Of a stretch of DNA of 64,000 nucleotides, positions 1 to 9,007 are shown piece after piece. The stretch covers positions 1 through 64,000 of the forward strand of contig NZ_QUBS01000086.1 in the NCBI RefSeq assembly GCF_003390925.1, read 5' to 3'. The first letter of the stretch is position 1. Each line of letters begins with the position of its first letter. The DNA comes from Trinickia diaoshuihuensis. Lineage in GTDB: Bacteria; Pseudomonadota; Gammaproteobacteria; Burkholderiales; Burkholderiaceae. Position numbers and translations under genes: made by a program. The notes beneath the pieces are model-generated. The model saw nothing but the letters and a program-made list of their open reading frames with translations, ran no database searches and was not told the DNA's origin.

Positions 1-1
1 A

Positions 2-199
2 AGTCTGGCTCAATCCGGAGCGTATGCCCCGAGCCGAATTAAAGCAGTGCGCGTGAAGCGACGCGACAACTACGTTGACAAACACCGACATATAGTCGAG
101 ACAATTCAGCGAATCGAGCGGTATTCGCAGAACATGGACAAGGCCATGTTCGAAACAAACGAGCTTGTGCAGGATGCAATCGTCCGCAAGCCGCTATAA
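2..199 (+). CDS. C-terminal fragment of an unrecognised protein (5' end outside the window)
   Basis: An open frame runs from the window edge to a TAA at 197-199, giving 65 residues with no stop. The translation is charged and helix-prone (it contains DNYVDKHRHIVETIQRIERY near the middle), which looks like a real helical C-terminus. I do not recognise the family. The codons are more AT-rich (aaa, ata, aca, cga) than in the neighbouring sugar genes, so it may belong to a region of different origin to the left. It is followed by about 180 bp of non-coding DNA before the next gene. Confidence 0.5.
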   Translation, partial: SLAQSGAYAPSRIKAVRVKRRDNYVDKHRHIVETIQRIERYSQNMDKAMFETNELVQDAIVRKPL

Positions 200-236
200 C
201 TGAACCTCTCGAAACCCTCGATCACACGTGCCTGAT

Positions 237-264
237 CGCTTGCCCATTGGCGAGGGGGCGTTTT
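237..264 (+). terminator. Weak terminator-like hairpin after the left-edge frame
   Basis: CTTGCC (239-244) can pair with GGCGAG (249-254) around a CATT loop, with one G-T pair. It is followed by a G-rich stretch and TTTT at 261-264. It sits about 40 bp after the stop of the partial gene. The stem is short, so the call is tentative. Confidence 0.3.
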
Positions 265-376
265 GATTTGCGACTTCCTCAAGAGTCTCCCTGGGGCGCC
301 GTTAAAGGCGGGTGAGAGGGCCAGCCGTCGGTCCATTTGCCAAACACTACCTGAATCTAAAAGTGCTCGATAAAAC

Positions 377-1009
377 ATGAAAAAGACTGCGTGTGTCCTC
401 GGAACCTTGATTCTGGCTGGTTATGCCGGTGCCGGCCGCGCCGGCGATATCGCCGACAGCCGGGCTCCTGCATCGTCCAGCCAATGTCCTGTCCAACTGC
501 GGCATGGCGTGCGCGAACCTGTCTGTGCATCTCAAGCGATTACGCCTCCGATGACGCGGTCCCAGGCGCAAGTGCTCGCGGCCGCGGTCGTTCAAACTGG
601 CGCTGCACCGGCGGCGCCCGGCATCCCCGCGATACCTACGATACTTGCGGTACCCGCCGCCATCTCCTCATCGCCCTCATCGCCCTCGGCGCCTGCGCAG
701 ACACAAACGATCACCAAGGCGGTGGGCGAACAGCAGATCACTTGCCAGGTCCCGCGTCCCGAGTATCCGGGCGAAGCGCAGCAGCGTCATCAAACGGGCT
801 CCGTCACTGTTCGCATCACGATCTTCCCGCCGCACGTCGTCAAGCAATTGACGTTGATCGAATCGAGCGGCAACGCGTCGTTCGATGCGGCGGCAATGAG
901 GGCGGCCGAAGGCACCGAATGCTCCGACACCGAGCAGCGCTTCCAACTGTTTCAGCCTTTCGCCTTCGATCTGTCGAAGGACGCGGGCGCGACGGCGCTC
1001 GCGCAATAG
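377..1009 (+). CDS. Exported protein with TonB-type C-terminal domain
   Basis: This 210-aa protein begins with a Sec-type signal peptide (MKK, a hydrophobic stretch, small residues near 22). A Pro/Ala/Ser-rich linker follows at about 65-115. A compact C-terminal domain (about 122-195) resembles the TonB C-terminal fold (a ...GSVTVRITI... strand, then LIESSGNASFDAAAMRA). The family carries periplasmic energy-transducer domains, but the only membrane-type segment here is the N-terminal signal, so it may be released to the periplasm rather than anchored like a true TonB. It converges with the araFGH operon and is probably transcribed alone. The ATG follows directly after the upstream non-coding region with no strong ribosome-binding site. 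Its partner is unknown. Confidence 0.7.
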   Translation: MKKTACVLGTLILAGYAGAGRAGDIADSRAPASSSQCPVQLRHGVREPVCASQAITPPMTRSQAQVLAAAVVQTGAAPAAPGIPAIPTILAVPAAISSSPSSPSAPAQTQTITKAVGEQQITCQVPRPEYPGEAQQRHQTGSVTVRITIFPPHVVKQLTLIESSGNASFDAAAMRAAEGTECSDTEQRFQLFQPFAFDLSKDAGATALAQ

Positions 1010-1036
1010 GCGAATCGATCGCGTTCGCGGCGCCTG

Positions 1037-1069
1037 AAAAGAAAAAAGGCCGAACGCGAAAGCTCGGCC
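1037..1069 (-). terminator. Rho-independent terminator of the araFGH operon
   Basis: Read on the minus strand, a 7-bp stem (GGCCGAG with TTCGGCC, one G-T pair, 8-nt loop) is followed immediately by a T-rich tract (six T, C, four T). It lies about 100 bp after the araH stop and just beyond the stop of the convergent TonB-domain gene. Confidence 0.8.
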
Positions 1070-1172
1070 AAACCGCAGATCAGACAGGACCGCGGGACTT
1101 CCTCAAAGGACAAGGCGTCCGGGCGAGGGTGCGCCCGGTACGCCGTTGAGTCGATTTCGAGAACGCGCAGCG

Positions 1173-2168
1173 TTACCGCACGCTGCGCGAGCGGCGGATG
1201 TGGTCGAAGAAGACTGCGAGCAACAAGATGCCGCCGCGAATCAAATACTGATAGAACGTCGGTACGTTGAGCAGGCTCATCGCGTCTTGCACCGATCCCA
1301 TGATCAGCACGCCCACGAGCACGCCCGAGATCGTCGCCACGCCGCCTGTGAGCGACACGCCGCCCAATACGCACGCCGAGATCACGCCGAGTTCAAGGCC
1401 GACGGACGTTTTCGGATCGCCGAGGCTCATCCGCGATGCGAGCATCACGCCTGCGAAGCCCGTCACGAGGCCTTGCAGCACGAACACGAGAATCTTGATG
1501 CGCGTGACCGGTAGGCCAGCCAGCAAGGCCGCCTCGCCGTTGCCGCCGACGGCGAGCACGTTCTTGCCAAACACGGTCTTGCGCAAAATGAAGCCGAACA
1601 CGACGAAGCCGACGATGTTGCTCCAAATCGGGTAGGAAATGCCGAGGAACGAGCCTCCGCCGAGGTCGAAGAAGCGTTCCTCGGAGATCATGACCGCGTC
1701 GCCGTTCGAGACGATGAAGGCCAAGCCGCGCACGACTTCCATCATCGCCAGCGTCACGATCAACGAGTTGATGCGATAACGCGCCACCAGCACGCCGTTG
1801 ACGAGACCCACCAGGCCGCCCGCCAACACACCTGCGGTCACGCCCAGCAAGACGCTATGCGTCGCGGTAATGAGCGTCGATGCGACCACGCCCGACAGCG
1901 CTACGATCGACGCCACGGACAAATCGACCTCGCCGAGCGCGAGCACGAACATCATCGTGACCGCGATCGAGCCGATCAGCGTCACCGACAACAGCAACCC
2001 CTGCATGTTGCGGCTCGTCAGGAAGTCGGGCACGGTGAAGCAAAGGGCGATGAACAAAATCGCGAACACCATGACGATGCCGGATTTGTTGAGCATGCGC
2101 CAGGTCTTGGCCGCGTAGGCTGCAGCGCCGCGCGGCGCCGGTTGCGATAGGGTTTGAGGTTGTTGCAT
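1173..2168 (-). CDS. araH: L-arabinose ABC transporter, permease AraH
   Basis: This 331-aa polytopic inner-membrane protein forms the channel of the AraFGH importer. It shows the features of the ribose/arabinose permease family. There are about eight to ten hydrophobic segments, a conserved GEVDLSVASIVAL loop near residue 80, the GGNGEAALLAG cytoplasmic loop that contacts the ATPase near 210, and an ACVLGGVSLTGGVATI stretch near 265. It matches E. coli AraH along its whole length from memory of that sequence (for example the LGGVSLxGG and YxxRGxILLxAV blocks). It is the last gene of araF-araG-araH; 71 bp separate it from araG. A terminator lies downstream at 1037-1069. The assignment to arabinose rather than ribose is supported by the strong AraF upstream and the adjacent arabinose enzymes. 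Confidence 0.93.
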   Translation of the reverse strand: MQQPQTLSQPAPRGAAAYAAKTWRMLNKSGIVMVFAILFIALCFTVPDFLTSRNMQGLLLSVTLIGSIAVTMMFVLALGEVDLSVASIVALSGVVASTLITATHSVLLGVTAGVLAGGLVGLVNGVLVARYRINSLIVTLAMMEVVRGLAFIVSNGDAVMISEERFFDLGGGSFLGISYPIWSNIVGFVVFGFILRKTVFGKNVLAVGGNGEAALLAGLPVTRIKILVFVLQGLVTGFAGVMLASRMSLGDPKTSVGLELGVISACVLGGVSLTGGVATISGVLVGVLIMGSVQDAMSLLNVPTFYQYLIRGGILLLAVFFDHIRRSRSVR

Positions 2169-2239
2169 GATCCGTTCTCGTTCGTTGCCGCGCTAGCCGG
2201 CGCGGCCAAAAAATCAGTGCTGCGGGGAAATCGGCGTGG

Positions 2240-3799
2240 TCATTGAGGCAGCGCGAGCTTGATCAATTGATCGGGACTCGCCTCGGCCTTGGGCAACTCA
2301 CCCACGATGCGGCCTTCCTTCATGACGACGATGCGGTCCGCGACGCCGATCACTTCGGCCAAGTCGCTGGACACGAGCAACACGGTCCGGCCCGCTTCGG
2401 CCAGTCCGTACAGCAACTCGTAAATCTGCGCGCGGGCGCCCACGTCGATGCCGCGCGTCGGCTCGTCCATGACGAACACATCGATCTTCTCCGCCAGCCA
2501 GCGCGCCAAAATCACCTTCTGCTGATTGCCGCCGGAGAGGGTTCCGATTGCCGTATCGCCGTTGCGCGTTTTGATCGAAAGCTTCTCGATATATTCGCTC
2601 GTGAGCTCGCGTTCGCGCTTTTCGTTCAAGAGCCAGCGCGACAAGCTGGAGTGGCGCCGGGCGCTGATGTTCAGATTGTCGGAGACCGAGGCAATCGCCA
2701 CGATGCCTTCTTTCTTGCGATCTTCCGGACATAGCGCGATACCGGCGCGCACGGCGTCGCGCGGCGTCGAAAAACGCATGCGGCGGCCGTTCAACTGAAT
2801 CTCGCCTTCGCTCGGACGCACGGCCCCGCAGACGAGCTTCATCAGTTCCGAGCGGCCTGCGCCGACCAGCCCGAAGAAGCCGAGGATTTCGCCCCGGCGC
2901 GCATTGAACGAGGCGGGCTCCGATAGGCCCGGCCCGAGCAGGCCCTTCGCTTCGATGCGGACATCGCCGACGGGGCGGGCCCGGTAGCCGTACACATCGC
3001 GAATCGAGCGGCCCACCATCGAACTGATCAAGCGATCGCGCTCGAGACCGTCCACGGCCTCGAACGTTTCGATCGAGCGTCCGTCGCGGAACACGGTCAC
3101 GCGATCGCACAGTTCGTAGACTTCGTCCATGCGGTGTGTGACGTAGATGATCGCGCGGCCCTCTTGGCGCAGGCCGTTGATGATCTTGAACAGTTGCTTC
3201 GTTTCACGGGCCGACAGCGAACTGGTCGGCTCGTCGAAGGCGATCACGCGCGCGTCGCGCATCAACGCCTTTCCGATCTCGATCATTTGTCGCTGACCGA
3301 TCGAGAGATTCTTGACCTGCTCGCGCGGGTCGATGCGCTCGCCGAGCCGGTCCAGCGTTTCGGTGGCGCGTTCGATCAAGGCGCGCTCCGTGAGCACGCC
3401 CATGCGGCTCGGTAGTTGGCCGAGCATGAGGTTTTCCGCGACGGTGAGTTCGGGGACGAGATGCAGTTCCTGATAGATGATGGCCACGCCTGCTTCGATC
3501 GCGGCCTTCGTCCCCGAGAAATGCTGCTCGACTCCGCCGAGCAGCAACGTACCCGACTGCGGTACGTTCACGCCCGAGAGCACTTTCAGCAACGTCGATT
3601 TGCCGGCGCCGTTTTCGCCCATGAGGCCGTGCACCTCGCCGGCGCGTACCGCGAACGACACACGATCGAGCGCAAGGACGCCGGGAAAACTGACGGTAAT
3701 GCCGTCCAACTGCAAATACGGCGGGGCCTTACCGGCATCCGGTGGGCTCGCTGTGCCCGTGCCCGCCGCTACGATAGCGTTGTCGTTCGCGTCATGCAT
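2240..3799 (-). CDS. araG: L-arabinose ABC transporter, ATP-binding protein AraG
   Basis: This 519-aa protein has two ABC modules, the usual layout of sugar ABC ATPases (RbsA/MglA/AraG). The first half has Walker [10 protein letters not shown] at about 61-69, signature LSIGQRQM near 168 and Walker [11 protein letters not shown] near 190. The second half has the typical degenerate Walker A (GLVGAGRSE), signature LSGGNQQK near 420 and [10 protein letters not shown] near 446. It energises import through AraH of sugar delivered by AraF. It starts only five bases after the araF stop and lacks a strong Shine-Dalgarno, which suggests translational coupling to araF. About 30 residues precede the usual start of the first module. 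Confidence 0.93.
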   Translation of the reverse strand: MHDANDNAIVAAGTGTASPPDAGKAPPYLQLDGITVSFPGVLALDRVSFAVRAGEVHGLMGENGAGKSTLLKVLSGVNVPQSGTLLLGGVEQHFSGTKAAIEAGVAIIYQELHLVPELTVAENLMLGQLPSRMGVLTERALIERATETLDRLGERIDPREQVKNLSIGQRQMIEIGKALMRDARVIAFDEPTSSLSARETKQLFKIINGLRQEGRAIIYVTHRMDEVYELCDRVTVFRDGRSIETFEAVDGLERDRLISSMVGRSIRDVYGYRARPVGDVRIEAKGLLGPGLSEPASFNARRGEILGFFGLVGAGRSELMKLVCGAVRPSEGEIQLNGRRMRFSTPRDAVRAGIALCPEDRKKEGIVAIASVSDNLNISARRHSSLSRWLLNEKRERELTSEYIEKLSIKTRNGDTAIGTLSGGNQQKVILARWLAEKIDVFVMDEPTRGIDVGARAQIYELLYGLAEAGRTVLLVSSDLAEVIGVADRIVVMKEGRIVGELPKAEASPDQLIKLALPQ

Positions 3800-3804
3800 G
3801 ACGT

Positions 3805-4809
3805 TTAAATCCCCAGTTCCTTACGCACGTCTTGCCAGTTTTGGCGCGTCATCAGCTTGCCCGTCGTCTGCGTGTCCGCCGGCGGCTGCTTGCCCGCGCG
3901 GATCCACTGAACGAGGTTCTCCGTGCTGTCCTTGCCATGGTTCGTCGAGCTCACGGCGATCGTGCCGTAAAAGCCCGTCGGTTCCTTCTTCTGGAACTCG
4001 GCGAACGCTTCGCCCGCACCGTTGATGCCGACGCCGATCACGTCCGAGGACGGAATGTGCAACTGCTCCGTCGCCCGCACGCCGCCGAGCACCGACTCTT
4101 CGTTCAGCGCGAAGATCACCCACTTCTTGATGTTCGGGTGCTTGGACAGCACGGGCGAGGTGGCAACGAAGCCGCCTTCGTCATCGGTCGTCTTTTGCGG
4201 TGCGTCGAAGATGTTCTCTTGCTTGAAGCCGTTCGCGAGCAGCGTTTGCGTGGCGCCGTCCGTGCGCAGCTTAGCCGTCGGCAGCTCGTAGTCGGAGATG
4301 CGGATCGCGCCGACTTCGGCGGGGTTCCAGCCGCGGCGCTTCATTTCGTCGGAAATGGCCTGGCCGACTTGGTTGCCGATCTTGAACGCGGACATGCCGA
4401 GGTGCGGCACGCCGCCGAGCGGCTTGCCCGACGAATCGACGAGTTGGTCGTCCACCGTCACGAACTTCATGTTGTACTTCTTCGCGCGTGCTTGAATCGC
4501 CGGTCCGAGTCGGACGTCGGGCGCGCAAATGACGAAGCCCTTCGCGCCTTGCGCGCCGAGGTTGTCGATCGCGTTCAGGACGCGCTCACCGTCGGGCGTG
4601 CCAATGTTGACGACGCTGAATCCTTCAGTCTTGCCGAGCGCCGTGGCCGCCTTTTGCTCGTTGATGAACCATGCCTGCTCGGGCATCTTCACGAGGAAGC
4701 CGATCTTCAAGGGCTCGTCCGCGTGGACGCCGAGCGGGGCCGCGAGCGGGGCGGCCAGGAGGGCGGCCATGGCGGCACGCAACGTAAAGCGGCGAAGCTT
4801 GCTGGTCAT
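3805..4809 (-). CDS. araF: Periplasmic L-arabinose-binding protein AraF
   Basis: This 334-aa protein has a signal peptide (about 30 residues ending ...GVHA|DEP) and the type I periplasmic-binding fold. It closely follows E. coli Ara[15 protein letters not shown] at the mature N-terminus, [11 protein letters not shown] near 95, the [16 protein letters not shown] region near 120, [16 protein letters not shown] in the middle and [12 protein letters not shown] near 265. It captures L-arabinose in the periplasm for AraGH. A strong AAGGAG ribosome-binding site sits six bases before the ATG. A perfect 17-bp palindrome lies just upstream of that site and is a likely operator. It is the first gene of araFGH, and a 160-bp gap separates it from the preceding L-arabinose dehydrogenase gene. 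Confidence 0.94.
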   Translation of the reverse strand: MTSKLRRFTLRAAMAALLAAPLAAPLGVHADEPLKIGFLVKMPEQAWFINEQKAATALGKTEGFSVVNIGTPDGERVLNAIDNLGAQGAKGFVICAPDVRLGPAIQARAKKYNMKFVTVDDQLVDSSGKPLGGVPHLGMSAFKIGNQVGQAISDEMKRRGWNPAEVGAIRISDYELPTAKLRTDGATQTLLANGFKQENIFDAPQKTTDDEGGFVATSPVLSKHPNIKKWVIFALNEESVLGGVRATEQLHIPSSDVIGVGINGAGEAFAEFQKKEPTGFYGTIAVSSTNHGKDSTENLVQWIRAGKQPPADTQTTGKLMTRQNWQDVRKELGI

Positions 4810-4826
4810 ACTAGTCTCCTTCTTGT

Positions 4827-4843
4827 CGGTCTACCGTAGACCG
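4827..4843. promoter_or_regulatory. Perfect palindrome upstream of araF, candidate operator
   Basis: CGGTCTAC and GTAGACCG flank a single central C, giving an exact 8+1+8 inverted repeat. It lies 17 bp upstream of the araF start and directly before its ribosome-binding site, a position where a bound repressor would block transcription. No second full copy is visible in the other promoter regions of the arabinose locus; only a half-site (GGTCTA) occurs near 11821. Confidence 0.6.
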
Positions 4844-4970
4844 TGTTGTGAAACAAAATCCAACTTATCGATTCGATTAGGACTGCAAACTGGTCGAAAC
4901 CGTTAGGGCGCAGGCGCGCTTCGACCCGGTGTCCGGCACCGATGCCGAATCGAAGCACCGCGAATGCGAG

Positions 4971-5912
<942 letters not shown>

Positions 5913-6839
5913 TCAGCGGCCCCAGCGCAGCGCGAGCGGATTGGCTTCGCGCGCGAGTTCGAGCAACTCGGCGCGCGTGGCCGGCGCGAGCGCCTCCAGC
6001 GGACGACGCACCGCGTCGCTCTTGATGACGCCGCCTTCCATCATGACCGTCTTGGCCGCGCGCAAGCCGCATTGGCGGTTTTCGTAATTGATGAGCGGCA
6101 GGATGCGCGCGTAGCCGGCCCGAGCTTCATCGCGCCGGCCGGCGCGGAAGTCGTCGAATACGGTGCGGATCAGATCGGGCAGCAATGCGCTCGACATCGT
6201 GCCCGTGGCGCCGGCATCGAGATCGGGCAGCAGCGTGATCGCTTCCTCGCCGTCGAACGGTCCCTCGATCGCCGCGCCGCCCGCCGCGATCAACGCGCGC
6301 AGTTTGGCCGCGGCTTGCGGCACTTCGATCTTGAAGTACCGCACGAGCGGCAATTCATTGGCCACGCGCACGAGGAACGGCACGCTCAACGCCACGCCGG
6401 AGAGCGGTGCGTCTTGAATCATGACGGGCACGTTCGCCGCCGTCGCGACTTGGGCGAAGAAGTCGAACATCGCGTTGTCGTCCACGCGCAACGTTGCGCC
6501 GTGGTACGGCGGCATCACCATGATGATGCTCGCACCGGCGGCCGCCGCGCGCTTTGCGCGTTCGGCCGCGATCTGCGTGCTGAAGTGGCTGCACGTCACC
6601 ATGACGGGCACGCGCCCGGCCACGTGCGTCAAGCACAGGTCGACCAAGACGTCGCGCTCGGCGTCGGTCAGCAAGAATTGCTCGGAGTAGTTCGCGAGAA
6701 TGCAAATGCCGTCCACGCGCTGATCGATCATGCAATCGAGCACGCGGCGCTGGCCGTCGAGGTCGAGATCGCCCGATTCGGTAAAGGGTGTCGGCGCGAC
6801 AGGGAATACGCCCGAAAAAGGGCGGGTCGATGCGGTCAC
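5913..6839 (-). CDS. L-2-keto-3-deoxyarabonate dehydratase (DapA/NAL family)
   Basis: This 308-aa TIM-barrel protein of the dihydrodipicolinate synthase family converts L-2-keto-3-deoxyarabonate to 2-oxoglutarate semialdehyde. The Schiff-base lysine is Lys170 in YFKIE. GVFPVAPTPF opens the barrel, SHFSTQ and MPPYHGATLR lie in the substrate region, and NYENRQCGLRAAKTVMMEGGVI is close to the Azospirillum enzyme. Translation starts at a GTG with AGGAG eight bases upstream. The 21-bp gap from yjfF and 15-bp gap to the dehydrogenase place transporter and enzymes on one transcript. An alternative reading as an aldolase of the same family is less likely because of the arabinose context and the close match to the dehydratase. 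Confidence 0.87.
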   Translation of the reverse strand: MTASTRPFSGVFPVAPTPFTESGDLDLDGQRRVLDCMIDQRVDGICILANYSEQFLLTDAERDVLVDLCLTHVAGRVPVMVTCSHFSTQIAAERAKRAAAAGASIIMVMPPYHGATLRVDDNAMFDFFAQVATAANVPVMIQDAPLSGVALSVPFLVRVANELPLVRYFKIEVPQAAAKLRALIAAGGAAIEGPFDGEEAITLLPDLDAGATGTMSSALLPDLIRTVFDDFRAGRRDEARAGYARILPLINYENRQCGLRAAKTVMMEGGVIKSDAVRRPLEALAPATRAELLELAREANPLALRWGR

Positions 6840-6860
6840 TATTCGTGCTCCTAATAAAAA

Positions 6861-7973
6861 CTATCCAAGCGTTCGGGGTGCTCGCGCGAGGCGCGCGCGC
6901 AAGCCCAACGAGGCGGTCCCGGCCGCTTCCTCGCCGGCTCCGCGCTTTGCCCTATCGTCCGGCACGGCGGTGCTGCCGAGCCCCGAGCCGTTCGACTTGC
7001 GGCGCGCGGCTTGCCGCTCGATCACCCGTTGCAACAAGCAGAAAACGCAGAGCAGGGCGCCGATGACGATACGCGTCCACCATGAACTTAGCGTGCCGTC
7101 GAACGTGATCAGCGTTTGGATCGTGCCTAGCACGCCCACGCCGAACACCGAGCCGATGATGTAGCCGACGCCGCCCGTCAACAGCGTGCCGCCGATGACG
7201 CTGGCCGCGATCGCGTCGAGCTCCATGCCTTGCCCCTGCAGGCCGTAGCCCGACAGCACGTAGAGCGTGAAGACCAGGCCGCCCAGCGCAGAACACAAGC
7301 CGCCCAGCGCATAGACGCCCACCTTGGTACGCGCAACGGGCAAACCCATCAGCAACGCCGATTTCTCGTTGCCGCCGAGTGCATAAACGTTGCGCCCGAA
7401 CCGCGTGAAATGCGCGACGTAGATGGCGACCGCAAGCGTTGCGAGGGCGATCATGGCGCCGGCGTTCAATTGGCCGCTGCCGATCTGAAGGTTGTATTCG
7501 GCGACGGCATGGAACGAAGGCTGCGTGATCGTAATCGATTGCGTCGTGATCAAGAAGCATGCGCCGCGTGCGAGGAACATGCCGGCCAGCGTCACGATGA
7601 ACGGTTGCAGCCGCAGATAATGAATCAACGCGCCCATGGCGGCCCCGTACGCGGCGCCGATGACCAGCACGACCGGCGCGACGGCCCAGATCGGCCAGTG
7701 CCAGTGTTCGCCGAGAACGGCGCAGACGATCGTCGTGAACGCGACGACGGACCCGACCGACAGATCGATTCCGCCCGACAAGATGACGAACGTCGTGCCG
7801 ATGGCGACGATCAGCAAGAACGAGTTATCGACGAGCAGGCCGAGCAACACTTGCAGCGAGCCGAAGCCCGTGTACATGAACGAGCCGAAGCCGAACAGCG
7901 CGGCGAACAGAGCGATGGTGACGACGATCGGCAGCGTGCGAGGATCGAGAAGACGGCGGATGAACGCGCTCAT
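6861..7973 (-). CDS. yjfF: Sugar ABC transporter permease, YjfF type
   Basis: This 370-aa inner-membrane permease is the second channel subunit of a YtfQRT-YjfF type importer. Hydrophobic segments run from about 12 to 310. FVILSGGIDLSVGSVVAF near 65 and ALGGNEKSALLMGLPVARTK near 210 are the family loops, and ASVIGGTLLTGGVGYIIG and FDGTLSSWWTRIVIG match E. coli YjfF from memory. The C-terminal 50 residues are a hydrophilic tail (RAKRGAGEEAAG...) longer than in E. coli. It starts inside the stop codon of ytfT (4-bp overlap) behind a GGAGG site. It lies in the operon ytfQ-ytfR-ytfT-yjfF-dehydratase-dehydrogenase. In E. coli the system takes up galactofuranose; here the linked enzymes suggest an arabinose-related substrate. 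Confidence 0.88.
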   Translation of the reverse strand: MSAFIRRLLDPRTLPIVVTIALFAALFGFGSFMYTGFGSLQVLLGLLVDNSFLLIVAIGTTFVILSGGIDLSVGSVVAFTTIVCAVLGEHWHWPIWAVAPVVLVIGAAYGAAMGALIHYLRLQPFIVTLAGMFLARGACFLITTQSITITQPSFHAVAEYNLQIGSGQLNAGAMIALATLAVAIYVAHFTRFGRNVYALGGNEKSALLMGLPVARTKVGVYALGGLCSALGGLVFTLYVLSGYGLQGQGMELDAIAASVIGGTLLTGGVGYIIGSVFGVGVLGTIQTLITFDGTLSSWWTRIVIGALLCVFCLLQRVIERQAARRKSNGSGLGSTAVPDDRAKRGAGEEAAGTASLGLRARLARAPRTLG

Positions 7974-9007
7974 TGCACCTCCGGCCGAACGCGAGTGGAA
8001 GAATGGGACAGTTTCGCGGCGAGGGCCGCGATCATCGCGCGGGCACGTTCCGATTGGATGACGCAGACGATCAGCACGACGATCGCCTTGACCACGAGCG
8101 TGGCCTCCGGCGGGACGCCGATCGAGTAAGTCGTGTAAGTCAACGTTTGGATGATCAATGCGCCAAGAACGGTCCCGGCGAGCGAGAACCGCCCGCCGGC
8201 CAGCGACGTGCCGCCGAGCGTCACGGCGAGAATCGCATCGAGCTCGAGCAAGAGGCCGGCGTTGTTGCCGTCGGCGCTGCGCACGTTCGAGCTCGTCAGG
8301 ATGCCGGCGATCGCGGCCGTCAAGCCGCAAAACACATAGACGCCGAACATGATCATCGTCGAGCGCACGCCCACGAGCCGCGCCGCGACGGGATTCACGC
8401 CGATGGCGCGCACGAGCAGCCCGAGCGCCGTGCGATTGACGAGCAGCGACGTGGCGATCAGCACGGCGGCCGCGATCCAAACGGCGCAGGGCACCATGGC
8501 GATGAAGCCGTCGCCCAGGCGCAGATAGCCGCGTGCGCCGATGGGGATGATTTGGCCGCCCGTGAGCAATTGCGCGACGCCGCGGCCGGCCACCATCAAG
8601 ATCAAGGTCGCGATAATGGGCTGCATGCCGACGAGCGCGGCGAGCAGTCCATTCCAGGCGCCGGCGAGCAAGCCCACGCCGAGCGCCGCGCCGAGCGCGA
8701 GCCCGACGTGATTCGGGTCGGCCGCGAGAATGATCGCGGCGGTCGCGCCCGCGATCGCGACGACGGTCCCGACCGAGATATCGATGCCGCGTGTGGCGAT
8801 CACGAGCGTCATGCCGAGCGAAACGACGATCAGCGGGGCGGCGCGGTTCAGGATATCGATCGGGGCGCCGAAGAGGTGTCCATTCAACACGGATATCGCA
8901 AGGAAATCGTGCCGATGGGCGACGTCGAGCGCGAACAGCGCGATGAGCGTAAGCGCGGGCCAGACCAACTGATGGCGCGCGATCGCTTGCAGCGAGCGTG
9001 TGTTCAT
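7970..9007 (-). CDS. ytfT: Sugar ABC transporter permease, YtfT type
   Basis: This 345-aa polytopic membrane protein has the RbsC-family motif ATRGIDISVGTVVAIAG near 80 and the later LAVTLGGTSLAGGRFSLAG near 260. It pairs with YjfF to form a heteromeric channel, which is the layout that distinguishes Ytf-type importers from AraFGH with its single permease. The chosen ATG overlaps the ytfR stop by four bases and is preceded by GGGAGG; an open frame continues further upstream but only inside ytfR. It overlaps yjfF by four bases at the other end, indicating tight translational coupling. Confidence 0.88.
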   Translation of the reverse strand: MNTRSLQAIARHQLVWPALTLIALFALDVAHRHDFLAISVLNGHLFGAPIDILNRAAPLIVVSLGMTLVIATRGIDISVGTVVAIAGATAAIILAADPNHVGLALGAALGVGLLAGAWNGLLAALVGMQPIIATLILMVAGRGVAQLLTGGQIIPIGARGYLRLGDGFIAMVPCAVWIAAAVLIATSLLVNRTALGLLVRAIGVNPVAARLVGVRSTMIMFGVYVFCGLTAAIAGILTSSNVRSADGNNAGLLLELDAILAVTLGGTSLAGGRFSLAGTVLGALIIQTLTYTTYSIGVPPEATLVVKAIVVLIVCVIQSERARAMIAALAAKLSHSSTRVRPEVQ

